64,000 nucleotides of DNA from an uncultured Gammaproteobacteria bacterium (GCA_937967995.1 CALBTB010000008.1:62001-126000), one strand, 5' to 3'. Positions 48,499-57,004 are shown, counted from the stretch's first letter. Numbers and translations are program-made. The notes: generated by a model not told the origin, from the letters alone.

Positions 48499-49197
48499 AT
48501 GACATCATTACTGGAATTACTTGAAACATCACACCCGGTCCTGCCCGGACTGCTACTGGCTTTACTGGCCGGGCTAATGCTTATTTTTGTCTGGTCTCCA
48601 GTCGCACAACTGATTGCGCACTGGCGTTTGCATTCACTGGTTAACAAACTGGGGCGTGCCGCACTTCGCCATCAGTATGTACCGGATGGGCTGGATGATG
48701 TGATTTATGTTGAACAACTGCTGTTACGTCAGGATCGTCTGCTGTTGATTACCATCAAACCATTCCGTGGCAACATCTTTGCCGCTGAGCAGATCGATCA
48801 GTGGACGCAGGTCATCGGTCACCACAGTTACAAGTTTCCTAATCCGTTGCATCAACTGCAATCTGATTTGCAGGCCTTGCGGGGTGTAATTCGAAATATC
48901 CAAATCGACGGAATGGTTGTATTTGCCAAAGGTAGTCAGTTCCCAAAAGGCAAGCCGAGTAATGTGCTTGCTTACCAGGATCTGAAAACCTACGCACCTG
49001 ACAGTACAGATGAGGTCAAACCCCATCTGCAGGAAGCCTGGAACTCGTTGCTTGCCAGTGCGAAACCTGCGAAGGAAATGCAACAATCGATTCTGTTCAG
49101 GAAAGGTGACAAGCGCAGGTTGTTTATTGGCTGTTTACTGGCGGTGGCTACCGTGTTTTATGCGTTGTGGTATCTTGGTATTGTTGAAATGTCATGA
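48499..49197 (+). CDS. NERD (nuclease-related) domain protein with two membrane segments
   Basis: 232 residues. A transmembrane helix near 14-34 and another near 208-226 flank a soluble domain of about 150 residues. The domain has the NERD wording: YVEQLLLRQDRLLLITIKPFRGNIFAAEQIDQWTQV, followed by FPNPLHQLQSDLQALRGVI. The usual catalytic Lys of the ExK pair is present as IKPFRG and the Gln-Leu helix matches. NERD domains are nuclease-like and of mostly unknown function. Why it is tethered to the membrane is unclear. Confidence 0.78.
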   Translation: MTSLLELLETSHPVLPGLLLALLAGLMLIFVWSPVAQLIAHWRLHSLVNKLGRAALRHQYVPDGLDDVIYVEQLLLRQDRLLLITIKPFRGNIFAAEQIDQWTQVIGHHSYKFPNPLHQLQSDLQALRGVIRNIQIDGMVVFAKGSQFPKGKPSNVLAYQDLKTYAPDSTDEVKPHLQEAWNSLLASAKPAKEMQQSILFRKGDKRRLFIGCLLAVATVFYALWYLGIVEMS

Positions 49198-49302
49198 ATC
49201 GTCAGACGAGATAACAGGCTGTGATTCATGCTCTATATATCTGCGATAATTAATGCTTTAATATAGATAAAATGCAGTTGCAGGCTATTACCCCACAATA
49301 TC

Positions 49303-49797
49303 ATGTGTAAACCAGGTCACATTTCCAGACATGCTCGATTAGGTGCCGGATTCGCATCTTTGCTGTGGTCATTCACTGCTACACTGGCATATTCACAGAA
49401 TAACGAGCAACAGTGTGGGCCAGTTGCAGGCAAGGTAGCGCGTGCCATGTTCACGACCAATATCGTAAACCGTGAGCCAACTGATCGTGTACTTATTCTG
49501 GCAAATGATCAGGACAGATTATATTTTTTTACTGACCTTCGACAGTTTCAGGGACAAACCATTTCACATCGCTGGGAATATGATGGCCGTGTGATAATGC
49601 AGAAAAAATTTGAAGTCAAAGGACCACGCTGGCGCGTGTATTCGGTTCATACGCTGGAAAATAATAAAACCGGTCGCTGGACCGCGGTGATCGCGGACAA
49701 AAATAACTGTCCGATTAAAGCAGTAGTGTTTGAGTATGTAGATAAAACCGCGATGGGATCGAACGGTTCAGCCATCATCAACCTGAATAATCAATAA
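49303..49797 (+). CDS. DUF2914 domain protein, secreted
   Basis: 164 residues with a signal peptide (about residues 10-32, LGAGFASLLWSFTATLAYS). The mature part matches DUF2914: ARAMFTTNIVNREPTDRV, LYFFTDLRQFQGQTISHRWEYDGRVI, FEVKGPRWRVYS and a final GRWTAVI. The family is beta-rich, probably an Ig-like or jelly-roll periplasmic domain, of unknown function. It abuts the convergent end of the cyclic-nucleotide/rhodanese scaffold gene (1-bp distance), whose operon it may serve. Confidence 0.85.
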   Translation: MCKPGHISRHARLGAGFASLLWSFTATLAYSQNNEQQCGPVAGKVARAMFTTNIVNREPTDRVLILANDQDRLYFFTDLRQFQGQTISHRWEYDGRVIMQKKFEVKGPRWRVYSVHTLENNKTGRWTAVIADKNNCPIKAVVFEYVDKTAMGSNGSAIINLNNQ

Positions 49798-52700
49798 TTA
49801 CTGTTGTTCAGATTGTTCCTTACGCCATTTATCCAGCATGCGGCGAAATTCCTGATCAGCCTCTGATTTGACCCGATCCTCTGCAACGGCCTTGGTATCA
49901 CCAGCGGTGCGGGTTCGAATCGCAGCCAGTCCACGTTGCGGTGTTTCTTCGGTGTTGCTGGCGGCGATCTGATCTACATCGAGATAGGTCGGGCGAGTGA
50001 TGGCGACGGCACTGATGGCCACCATTACCACGACACTGGCAGCCAGTGCGATGAGGGAACTGCGTCGTTTTATCGGTTTGGCGGCTGGAGCAGCCTGAGA
50101 TTTACTTTCAACGATGAAATCATCATTGAATTGCTCCCGGTTCGCCGCGGGTGCTGCTGCCGTGCTGGCTGTGATGTTATCCAGTTCCAGTAGCACGGAG
50201 TCACTGAATTCTGAATCCTTGTTTACGATGATGCTGTCAGGTTCGTCATCAGCATAATCGATTTCAAAAGATGGCAACTCCTTACGTGACTTTTCCGCCA
50301 GTTGCGATTCTGCCTGTTTAACCAGTTGTTCGGCTTCTTCGCGGCTGGGTGGACGTTCGGACGGTGCCTTGAATACGAATATATCTTCTTCGCCTTCCAG
50401 AACAGTTTTGTCCTTGATGACATGAAGTTTGGCCTTGGCCAGTTTGGGGCCGGAATCAGCCACTGTAAATTGTTCTTCTGCTGAATGGTCCTTTTGCAGT
50501 TTGTGCTTGATGGACTTGGCCATCTGGCGGGCTTTTTCCTGACGTTCTTCAGCGATGCGGCGGGCCTGGTCTTCCAGTGCACGACGTTGTGCTTCTTCCG
50601 CTTCACGGCGGGCCATGTCTTCGGCCATTCGAGCCTGTTCCAGTGCCTGTTGCCGCTGCATTTCTTCTTCGGCCAGCCGTGCCTGTTCTGCCGCTACGCG
50701 CTGGCGCGCTGTTTCTTCGGCCTGACGTTGGGCTGCCTGCTTACGGCGTTCTGCTTCTGCAGTAGCTTTTAATGCGGCCTCCTGAGCGGCACGCGCATGT
50801 TCCAGTTCTTCTGCTTCACGGCGTTGGGCATCAGCCTCGATCTTGGCACGTGCCTTGTTGGTTTCGTTTTCAACCAGTTGCCGGGTGGCTTCCATCTGGC
50901 TGCGCAGGCGATTGACTTCACTCAGTGCTTCACGGCGAATCGCTTCAGCCGCTTCTTCAGCTTCGAGGCGGGCAGTTTCCATGGCCTTGCGTTTGACTTC
51001 TTCGATAGTCTGCAGACGAATAGCTTCGGCTTCCGCTTCGGCCTTTTGTAGTGCTTCTTCGCGGACCTTGATTTGTGCTTCCTGTAAGGCGCGATGTTTG
51101 ATTTGTTCAGCTTCTTCCAGGGCCAGCTTACGGGCTTCGTCCAGCGCGTGCTGACGTTCCTGCTCGAGTGCCTGTTTGCGCAGCTCATCTTCAGCCTTGC
51201 TGCGAGCGGCCAGTTCTGCTGCCTGTTGTTTTTCACGTTCTATCTGCAGACGCAGGCTTTCGGCTTCCTTGAGGGCCTGTTTGCGAATAGCTTCCGCTTC
51301 CAGGGCAGCCTGGCGGCGTGCTTCTTCAGCCGCTTTTGCGGCTTCGGCGATAGCGGACTCGGCTTTGCGTTTGGCTTCAGCAAGTGCCTGTTCCTGTCGC
51401 GCGGCGTCTTCAACGGCCATCTGAGCGCGGCGGCTTTTCATCTGCTCGCGTATGGTTTCAGCTTCCTTGAGTGCTTCCTGACGAATCGCTTCGGCTTCCT
51501 GTTTGACCTTTTCCGCTTCCTGCTTGGCCATCAGGCGGGCAACTTCGGCAGCACGAGCGGACTGCTGTTTTTCCTCTTCGCTGCGCTTGAGTTCGTTGTG
51601 TAGCTGGGTCTGCTTTTCTTCGACCTTACTGGCTTCATCACGAATCCGATTGAGTTCCTGCTCAGCCCGTTGCCGCGCTTCTTCAGCCTCTTTACGCAGC
51701 CGGTTGATTTCCTGTTCTTTCTGTTTGGCGGCCTGTTTTTCTTTTTCCACTTCCTGTTTGGCGGTCGCCAGTATCTTGTCGCGCTGTTGCAGGGTTTCCT
51801 GTTTGATTTTGTCGATTTCTGCTTCGGCCTGTTTGCGTTCAGCTTCTGCACTGGCGGTTTTCATGGCCAGACTATCGGCCTGGGCACGCAATGCGTCGGC
51901 TTTTTCACGCAGTTGATCCGAACGTGCCTCTGCTTTTTTGTGTTCTTTTTCAAAATGGTTGGCGCGTTTTGCCTGTTGCTCAGCCTGGCGCTTGTGATCC
52001 TGGAATTCTTTTTCGTCTACCAGTGTGGGAATGTCAGATGAAGCGATTGTCGCGGGTGCGGGCGTCGGTTTCGGTTTCGGTGCACTGGTTTTTGGTGTCG
52101 CTGTTGCCGCGGGAGCCGGTGCAGGTGCTGGAGCAGTGGCTGGTTGTTGTGCCACGGAAGGACTGAATGGCTTGTTCTGTGACCGTAAGCCGCCCTGTAA
52201 AGCATAGGCAGTAATACTTTGCTGCGAGAGCAGGAACGCGGCGGCAGTACTTTGATTGCCATCGTCACAGTAAACGATGTGTTCGCGTGTCTGATTCAGG
52301 TCCTTGGCCTTGATACGCAGCATGGACAGGGGAATGTTCTGTGCGCCTTTGAGACCGTTCTCACTGAATTCCTTGTTGGTTCGCACATCGATCAGTGCAG
52401 CACCGGCCTTTACCTTGTCCATCATGGCGCTGTGATCAATCGACTGTACCATCGGCTTGACCAGCAGCTCATGGAAGTCAGCTTTACCCAGGCGCATCAG
52501 GGTGCCGGCTTCTTTCATGGTGACTGTGGCGTTACGCTTGCCCTGTGTAATCAGGGCCTCTTCGCCAAAGCCATCCCCGGGACCCAGTATGGCCAGTCGG
52601 ACTTCGTCGGCTTTGGGTGCCGGGCGACGTGAAACCGCGCATTTGCCTTTTTTGACGATGTAATACCACTCGTCGGTGTCACCCTGCTTGATGACGGTTT

Positions 52701-53220
52701 CACCCGTCTTGAATTCGACTTCTTCGAGTCGCATGAGGATGGTCTGAATATTTTCTGTCGGCAGTTGCAGGAAAGCCGGGGACTGCAGGAAGCGCAGCAT
52801 CCAGTCGCTTTCCGGATCTTCCTCGACACCAATCTCGGTAACTTCGTAGGTACCTGACGGGTCGTCACTGAGCAGGATTTCCAGCAGGTCATTATCGATG
52901 TAGAGAAGGGTCACGTTGGTCTTGCTGCGGCAGGTTGAGGGTCTGGGCCATTCCTGGGCGACCGGATAGCGTGCTTCGGTGGTTTTGGCCTTGAGGGTTT
53001 CGGATCTCAGATTTCCGGTAACCTGTAATTCGAGCTGGCCAGTGAGGAGGTAGATAGAGCGGTTGTCTTTTTCACCCTGACGAAATACCAACCGTCCCGG
53101 CGGCAATTCCTCCACCTTGGACTTATTGGCTAGTTCCTCCAGTTTATCGACACTGAGCGAGCCTAACGGCTCCAGCGTCTTGAGGAATTTGACTTGTAAA
53201 TACTCTTTAGCACCACTCAT
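49798..53220 (-). CDS. Scaffold with two cNMP-binding domains, rhodanese, long coiled coil and C-terminal membrane anchor
   Basis: 1140 residues. Domain order: cNMP-like domain 1 (about 20-130, lacking the phosphate-binding cassette), cNMP domain 2 (150-260) with FGEEALITQGKRNATV holding E220 and R229 as in ligand-binding members, rhodanese (265-345) with C318 in the loop CDDGNQS, a Pro/Ala linker (355-395), and an Ala/Glu/Lys/Arg coiled coil (405-930). An acidic region and one transmembrane helix (1054-1076) follow, with about 64 residues outside the membrane. It is the last gene of an envelope cluster, behind a beta-barrel gene, with a promoter-like site of its own. A cNMP-controlled, membrane-tethered scaffold is inferred. 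Confidence 0.85.
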   Translation of the reverse strand: MSGAKEYLQVKFLKTLEPLGSLSVDKLEELANKSKVEELPPGRLVFRQGEKDNRSIYLLTGQLELQVTGNLRSETLKAKTTEARYPVAQEWPRPSTCRSKTNVTLLYIDNDLLEILLSDDPSGTYEVTEIGVEEDPESDWMLRFLQSPAFLQLPTENIQTILMRLEEVEFKTGETVIKQGDTDEWYYIVKKGKCAVSRRPAPKADEVRLAILGPGDGFGEEALITQGKRNATVTMKEAGTLMRLGKADFHELLVKPMVQSIDHSAMMDKVKAGAALIDVRTNKEFSENGLKGAQNIPLSMLRIKAKDLNQTREHIVYCDDGNQSTAAAFLLSQQSITAYALQGGLRSQNKPFSPSVAQQPATAPAPAPAPAATATPKTSAPKPKPTPAPATIASSDIPTLVDEKEFQDHKRQAEQQAKRANHFEKEHKKAEARSDQLREKADALRAQADSLAMKTASAEAERKQAEAEIDKIKQETLQQRDKILATAKQEVEKEKQAAKQKEQEINRLRKEAEEARQRAEQELNRIRDEASKVEEKQTQLHNELKRSEEEKQQSARAAEVARLMAKQEAEKVKQEAEAIRQEALKEAETIREQMKSRRAQMAVEDAARQEQALAEAKRKAESAIAEAAKAAEEARRQAALEAEAIRKQALKEAESLRLQIEREKQQAAELAARSKAEDELRKQALEQERQHALDEARKLALEEAEQIKHRALQEAQIKVREEALQKAEAEAEAIRLQTIEEVKRKAMETARLEAEEAAEAIRREALSEVNRLRSQMEATRQLVENETNKARAKIEADAQRREAEELEHARAAQEAALKATAEAERRKQAAQRQAEETARQRVAAEQARLAEEEMQRQQALEQARMAEDMARREAEEAQRRALEDQARRIAEERQEKARQMAKSIKHKLQKDHSAEEQFTVADSGPKLAKAKLHVIKDKTVLEGEEDIFVFKAPSERPPSREEAEQLVKQAESQLAEKSRKELPSFEIDYADDEPDSIIVNKDSEFSDSVLLELDNITASTAAAPAANREQFNDDFIVESKSQAAPAAKPIKRRSSLIALAASVVVMVAISAVAITRPTYLDVDQIAASNTEETPQRGLAAIRTRTAGDTKAVAEDRVKSEADQEFRRMLDKWRKEQSEQQ

Positions 53221-53293
53221 TTCACGTCACCAGCATAGCGAGTCGGGCAACCCTCCATACCCACAACGGGAATAAGGATATACCCTTGATTTC

Positions 53294-53325
53294 ATTATAT
53301 ATTTCGGCCGAAAATCGAACAGCAA
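53294..53325 (-). promoter_or_regulatory. Promoter with a 12-bp palindrome in the spacer
   Basis: On the - strand, TATAAT corresponds to 53294-53299 and TTGCTG to 53320-53325 (spacing 20, so the -35 is weak). The perfect palindrome TTTCGGCCGAAA at 53302-53313 lies in the spacer, a normal operator position. It is about 80 bp before the start of the scaffold gene. It suggests that the gene can be switched separately from the cluster upstream. Confidence 0.4.
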
Positions 53326-53422
53326 CAGACTCTTTTACAGAATAGCGGGATTTATTTTTCTAGTTTGTGAGAGTTTTCACATATAGGCAAAATTTAACAA
53401 TATTTTAGTCACTTACTGCGGC

Positions 53423-54079
53423 TCAAAATGCGCGCTGGAACGTGACCTGCCCACCCTGCAAAGATCCTGTATTAAGTTCTATACCAATAGACCCTGTGTG
53501 GTCAAGGTAAAACCGGATTCCCAGGTGGCCAGAATAGGGATTTCGGGCATCAAAGTGGTTTAGCTGGTTGATGGTACCGGTTAGGCGTTCTGTCCCGTCG
53601 ACCCAGATGGCACTGCTTCCAAGGCTCAGGCCGAGGTAAGGACTTACTCGCCAATGCCCGAACAGACCTAGCTGACCCTGGTGCCAGCGCCATTGCACGA
53701 CCTGGTTGTCCAGCTGGCTGTCCGTTTCGTGATAGCGATAGTTGAGGTCGGTGACAATCTGGAAACTGGGGCTGTCCAGTAGCAGGACATGCATACCGAT
53801 GCCCAGATAGCCGCCATCTGTGATCTGAGCGGCCACCACCGGGTTGTTCGCCTGATGGATTTCCAGATATCCGAACTGGATACTGCCGGTGAGTCGTGCG
53901 TGCAGGGGCTCTTTCCAGACGATGTCGAGACTGTTCTGGCGGGTATCACGAACATCACCACTGAATTCCAGGTCTTGACGCTGGCGTTGCAGGGAAAGGG
54001 CGACATCCAGCCCCTGTGCTGATACGGCTGTATCATAGCCAAAAGCAATCAAACAGATGAAAATGACTGATTTGTACAA
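53423..54079 (-). CDS. Outer-membrane beta-barrel-like protein
   Basis: 218 residues with a signal peptide ending VSA (about residue 20). The mature part alternates polar and hydrophobic residues in short strands with aromatic ends (GSIQFGYLEIHQ, VTDLNYRYHETDS, GHLGIRFYLD) and ends in Phe (VTFQRAF), the usual signal for beta-barrel insertion. About eight strands fit the length. No family was recognised. It lies between the AgmX-like gene (16 bp away) and the scaffold gene on the same strand and may be the outer-membrane part of the cluster. Confidence 0.75.
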   Translation of the reverse strand: MYKSVIFICLIAFGYDTAVSAQGLDVALSLQRQRQDLEFSGDVRDTRQNSLDIVWKEPLHARLTGSIQFGYLEIHQANNPVVAAQITDGGYLGIGMHVLLLDSPSFQIVTDLNYRYHETDSQLDNQVVQWRWHQGQLGLFGHWRVSPYLGLSLGSSAIWVDGTERLTGTINQLNHFDARNPYSGHLGIRFYLDHTGSIGIELNTGSLQGGQVTFQRAF

Positions 54080-54095
54080 TGTTTGAGCAGTTCCA

Positions 54096-55049
54096 TCAGG
54101 TAGGCAGGAAATCGATCGGGTATTTCACTACCAGCGTATCGACATTACTACGCGGTTCGAACCTGAAGAGTTTGACTCGTGAAACCAGTTTGCGTTCCAG
54201 CTCCGGGCTGTTTAGCTCACTTGAGACGATACGGCACCGGGTGACGGTACCGTCGGGGGCAATCGTCAGCTCCAGCACCACTTTACCCTGCAGGCTGGGG
54301 TCTTTGCGCAGGGCCCGGTTATACAGGCTGAAAATGCGGCCCTTGTTCTTTTGAAAGACCAGTTCGATTTCTTCATAAGGACGACTTGCCCGTCCACTGC
54401 TGCCACCACTTCGTTTGCCTTTGGCGCTGCCGCTACCGATTGAGCTCTGAACGGCGGTCGTTTGTCGACCAGCCAGGTTGCTGTCGCCGGTTGCCCGGCT
54501 CAGCCGACTGGTGTTGATGCCGCCGCTACCCTCTTTGGCTTTGGCTGCGATAATGGCCGTGGTGTTGGTGTTGTCAGACGCGGCTGTTGCGCCGGTCTTG
54601 ACCGGTTTGTTCTTGTCCAGTGAACTGACATCGAATTCACGCAGATCTGACAGTGCATCTTCCACCACCTGCATGTGACGCTGCGCCTGCTTCTTGGCCA
54701 CTTCGCGGCGATCCGGTTTGGGTTTCGGTGTTGGCTTGGGCTTCGGCGTCGGTTTTTTCTCGACCTTTTTCTCCGGCTTGGGCTTCGGTTTTTCCTTTGG
54801 CTTGGGTTTTGGTTTGGGAATAGGCGGTGGCGGCTTGGGCTGGGCCTTTTTCTCAATGATCAGCTTGGCCAGACGGGGTGACACCTCTTCGAGGTTTTTC
54901 TCTTCCACTGCCAGGCGCGGCAGGAACTGGACAATAATGAACAGCACCGTTGCGATTGCCAGACCGATAAAGACATAGGCCACCAGCTTGCGATCGCGTT
55001 CGGTATCCGACCACGGCAGGGTGTCTTGCCATAATGCCGTATATGCCAT
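54096..55049 (-). CDS. AgmX/PglI C-terminal (TonB-like) envelope protein
   Basis: 317 residues. One transmembrane helix at about 24-44, then a Pro/Lys-rich spacer (about 68-115, PKPKPKPKEKPKPKPEKK) that could span the periplasm. A Ser/Gly/Thr-rich linker follows, and a C-terminal domain (about 225-317) with RPYEEIELVFQKNKGRIFSLYNRALRKDP, GKVVLELTIAPDGTVTRCRIVSSEL and LFRFEP. This end is the AgmX/PglI-type TonB-like domain. The protein likely carries energy from the ExbB/D complex to outer components. It overlaps the ExbD gene by one base. Confidence 0.88.
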   Translation of the reverse strand: MAYTALWQDTLPWSDTERDRKLVAYVFIGLAIATVLFIIVQFLPRLAVEEKNLEEVSPRLAKLIIEKKAQPKPPPPIPKPKPKPKEKPKPKPEKKVEKKPTPKPKPTPKPKPDRREVAKKQAQRHMQVVEDALSDLREFDVSSLDKNKPVKTGATAASDNTNTTAIIAAKAKEGSGGINTSRLSRATGDSNLAGRQTTAVQSSIGSGSAKGKRSGGSSGRASRPYEEIELVFQKNKGRIFSLYNRALRKDPSLQGKVVLELTIAPDGTVTRCRIVSSELNSPELERKLVSRVKLFRFEPRSNVDTLVVKYPIDFLPT

Positions 55050-55558
55050 CAGGTTTGCCCCGCCTGTTTGGACACGACGGCCAGTGAAATATTGGTGAAG
55101 TCGGTGCTGGCGCAGGTCAGCATGATTTTCTTCAACAGCGCATAGGGAATTTCCTTGTCACCCATAATGGTGACGCCGCGCTTTTTCACTTTCTTTTCAT
55201 CCCTGACGCGCGCGGTTTTTCGTTTTGCTTCATCGTTCAGTGCGACCAGTAATTCGGGAATCACCGAATCGCGGCTGCGAATCGCTTTCTTAGCGGAAAC
55301 CACGTCTCGGCCCTGAATCATAATCATGTCATTGCTGACCAGTATCACGATGTTGGTTTTGGGTTTGGCTTCCGAGGTAGCTTCCGGCAGCTTGATGTGT
55401 TTCATGCTGGGCAGGGTTTCCTGATCGGTGGCACTGACCAGCAGGAAAAACACCAGGATGGTAAAGATATCCATTAACGACACCATATTGAGTGATGCCG
55501 CCTGTTTGTTGCGTTTATGGTGGCGTTGCATGCGTTGAGCGCGACGGGATTCTTTCAT
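55049..55558 (-). CDS. ExbD/TolR-type subunit with intact membrane Asp
   Basis: 169 residues. A basic N-terminus (KESRRAQRMQRHHKRNKQ) precedes the single helix LNMVSLMDIFTILVFFLLVSA, with D30 at the place of the proton-carrying Asp of ExbD/TolR. The remaining 110 residues are periplasmic, with a polar ExbD-type domain that includes RSRDSVIPELLVALNDEAKRK. The last segment (VTIMGDKEIPYALLKKIMLTCAST) is typical of ExbD. It should form part of the proton-driven motor with the ExbB subunit and the other ExbD. Confidence 0.9.
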   Translation of the reverse strand: MKESRRAQRMQRHHKRNKQAASLNMVSLMDIFTILVFFLLVSATDQETLPSMKHIKLPEATSEAKPKTNIVILVSNDMIMIQGRDVVSAKKAIRSRDSVIPELLVALNDEAKRKTARVRDEKKVKKRGVTIMGDKEIPYALLKKIMLTCASTDFTNISLAVVSKQAGQT

Positions 55559-55569
55559 TCTAGTTGTCC

Positions 55570-56067
55570 TTAGCGTCTCGGTGCATCGCCGATGGATATA
55601 TCGGGAAACAGTTCGGCCTGAATTATTTCACCATCGACCAGTGCGGAATACATGCGTACCGCGTCCATGGTGGAAACCAGGTCATCATATTTTGTATTTT
55701 GCTCGGACAGGATAGTGGCGTTCGTCTTGTCAGGAAAACGCGCCTTTACCTGCTTAAGCGTGGAGGTCAGCATCTGATAGTTGTGGCCGCTTTTTACTTT
55801 TGGTATGCGTTTGATAATGCCGCCGCGACTATCGGCCAGGATCAGCGCATTGTTTCGAATGGTCACATGCAGTTCGAAACCGGGTTTGTCTTTTTTATTC
55901 TGAGAGGTATCGCCCAGTGAAGGCAGATTCAGTTCCAGAATCGACAGGTGCGTAAACACGGCTGTCATCAACAGGAACGGGACCAGCACCACCATCAGGT
56001 TCATGAAGGCGGTGATGTTCAGTTCTACGACTTGTCTTTGCCGCGCACGGCTACGACGAATTCTCAT
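55570..56067 (-). CDS. ExbD-type subunit with Asn in place of the membrane Asp
   Basis: 165 residues. The basic N-terminus (RRSRARQRQ) and helix LNITAFMNLMVVLVPFLL align exactly with the other ExbD, but residue 23 is Asn (codon AAC) where Asp is expected. The periplasmic domain is intact (VTIRNNALILADSRGG and so on). It overlaps the ExbB-type gene by 4 bp and stands 11 bp before the other ExbD gene. A heteromeric stator pair in which only one partner carries protons is the likely reading. Confidence 0.88.
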   Translation of the reverse strand: MRIRRSRARQRQVVELNITAFMNLMVVLVPFLLMTAVFTHLSILELNLPSLGDTSQNKKDKPGFELHVTIRNNALILADSRGGIIKRIPKVKSGHNYQMLTSTLKQVKARFPDKTNATILSEQNTKYDDLVSTMDAVRMYSALVDGEIIQAELFPDISIGDAPRR

Positions 56068-56708
56068 GAGGCGTTACTGATACTCTTGCGTTGCATCATC
56101 AGATTGACGAATTTGACCGTGGCCATTTCCAGGCTGTCGACAATTTCCGTTGTTTTCGTCTGTAAGACGGTGTGAATCAGCAACAGCGGAATGGCGACCA
56201 TCAATCCGAATGCCGTGGTGTTCATGGCAACCGAAATACTGGTGGACAGGATTTCTGCTTTAAGCGCCGGGTCAACCTGTGCCACTGCCGTAAACGCCTT
56301 GATCAGGCCGAGGATGGTACCCAGCAGGCCGAGCAGGGTGGCAATGTTGGCGAAGGTGGCCAGGTAGTGGGTGCGTTTCTCGAGTCGGGGAATCACTTCC
56401 ATCATGCTTTCTTCCATGGCGGTTTCGATGTCGTCGCGGTTACTGGCCGATTTGTAGCGCGATAACCCCTGCGACAGCATACGACTGACGGCCTGGTTGG
56501 ATTTACTCGCGACGCTGTATGCCTGTTTATAATCACCGCGTTGTAACAGCGGCATCATCTTTGACATCATGCGTCGATTGTTCGCCTTGGCGACGGTTAA
56601 ATACATATATCGTTCGAGTGCTATTGCCAGTCCGATAGCCAGTACCACGAGAATGAAGTACATAAAGTAACCACCGTCCTGAAAAAAGCTGACAATGCTG
56701 TTATACAT
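56064..56708 (-). CDS. ExbB/TolQ/MotA-type proton channel subunit
   Basis: 214 residues with three transmembrane helices (about 16-34, 112-134 and 155-178). The family segments are ALERYMYL, a cytoplasmic loop with LQRGDYKQAYSVASKSNQAVSRMLSQGL, and then ATLLGLLGTILGLIKAF and ALMTTAFGLMVAIP-like AMNTTAFGLMVAIPLLL. With the two ExbD proteins it makes an inner-membrane motor complex powered by the proton gradient. It is the first of four overlapping motor genes. Confidence 0.93.
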   Translation of the reverse strand: MYNSIVSFFQDGGYFMYFILVVLAIGLAIALERYMYLTVAKANNRRMMSKMMPLLQRGDYKQAYSVASKSNQAVSRMLSQGLSRYKSASNRDDIETAMEESMMEVIPRLEKRTHYLATFANIATLLGLLGTILGLIKAFTAVAQVDPALKAEILSTSISVAMNTTAFGLMVAIPLLLIHTVLQTKTTEIVDSLEMATVKFVNLMMQRKSISNAS

Positions 56709-56731
56709 GTGACCTCCTGCGAATTGTCAGA

Positions 56732-57004
56732 TTAATTATTGTCTTGTGTGCCAATGGCATCGTAATAACGAACTTTGCGTTGAAACACCTCGCGATCGAC
56801 CGGCGCCAGTGCTTCGTCAATCAGGCTTTCCAGCGGCGGCTGACTCAGGTCCGGTATATCGGCCTGTTTCCACGGCACGATGTAGAGAACCTTGGGGAGT
56901 TCCTGGTTTCCGCGAATCCGTGTCCCTTCCATATCGAGTCGCTCTTCGGCGCTAATCGGGGTGGACAGGAAGAGGGACAGGCTGATCAGAATACTTTTTT
57001 TCAT
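56732..57004 (-). CDS. Small secreted protein of the motor cluster
   Basis: 90 residues with a signal peptide (LISLSLFLSTPISA). The mature part is short: EERLDMEGTRIRGNQELPKVLYIVPWKQADIPDLSQPPLESLIDEALAPVDREVF in spaced segments. The block IRGNQELPKVLYIVPWK is distinctive and would be the best tracer for finding the cluster in other genomes. Probably periplasmic. Overlaps the TPR lipoprotein gene by 4 bp. Confidence 0.75.
   Translation of the reverse strand: MKKSILISLSLFLSTPISAEERLDMEGTRIRGNQELPKVLYIVPWKQADIPDLSQPPLESLIDEALAPVDREVFQRKVRYYDAIGTQDNN

Noticed and set aside
50485..51916. Several + strand frames rich in Phe, Leu, Cys or Ser opposite the coiled-coil region
   Set aside because: They arise from the Ala/Glu/Lys/Arg codons of the coiled coil read backwards. 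None has a ribosome-binding site or a plausible protein pattern.
54096..55049. Standard TonB protein for iron uptake
   Set aside because: The Pro/Lys spacer and C-terminal domain resemble TonB, but the C-terminus fits AgmX/PglI better, two ExbD proteins are present, and no TonB-dependent receptor or siderophore gene is in the window.
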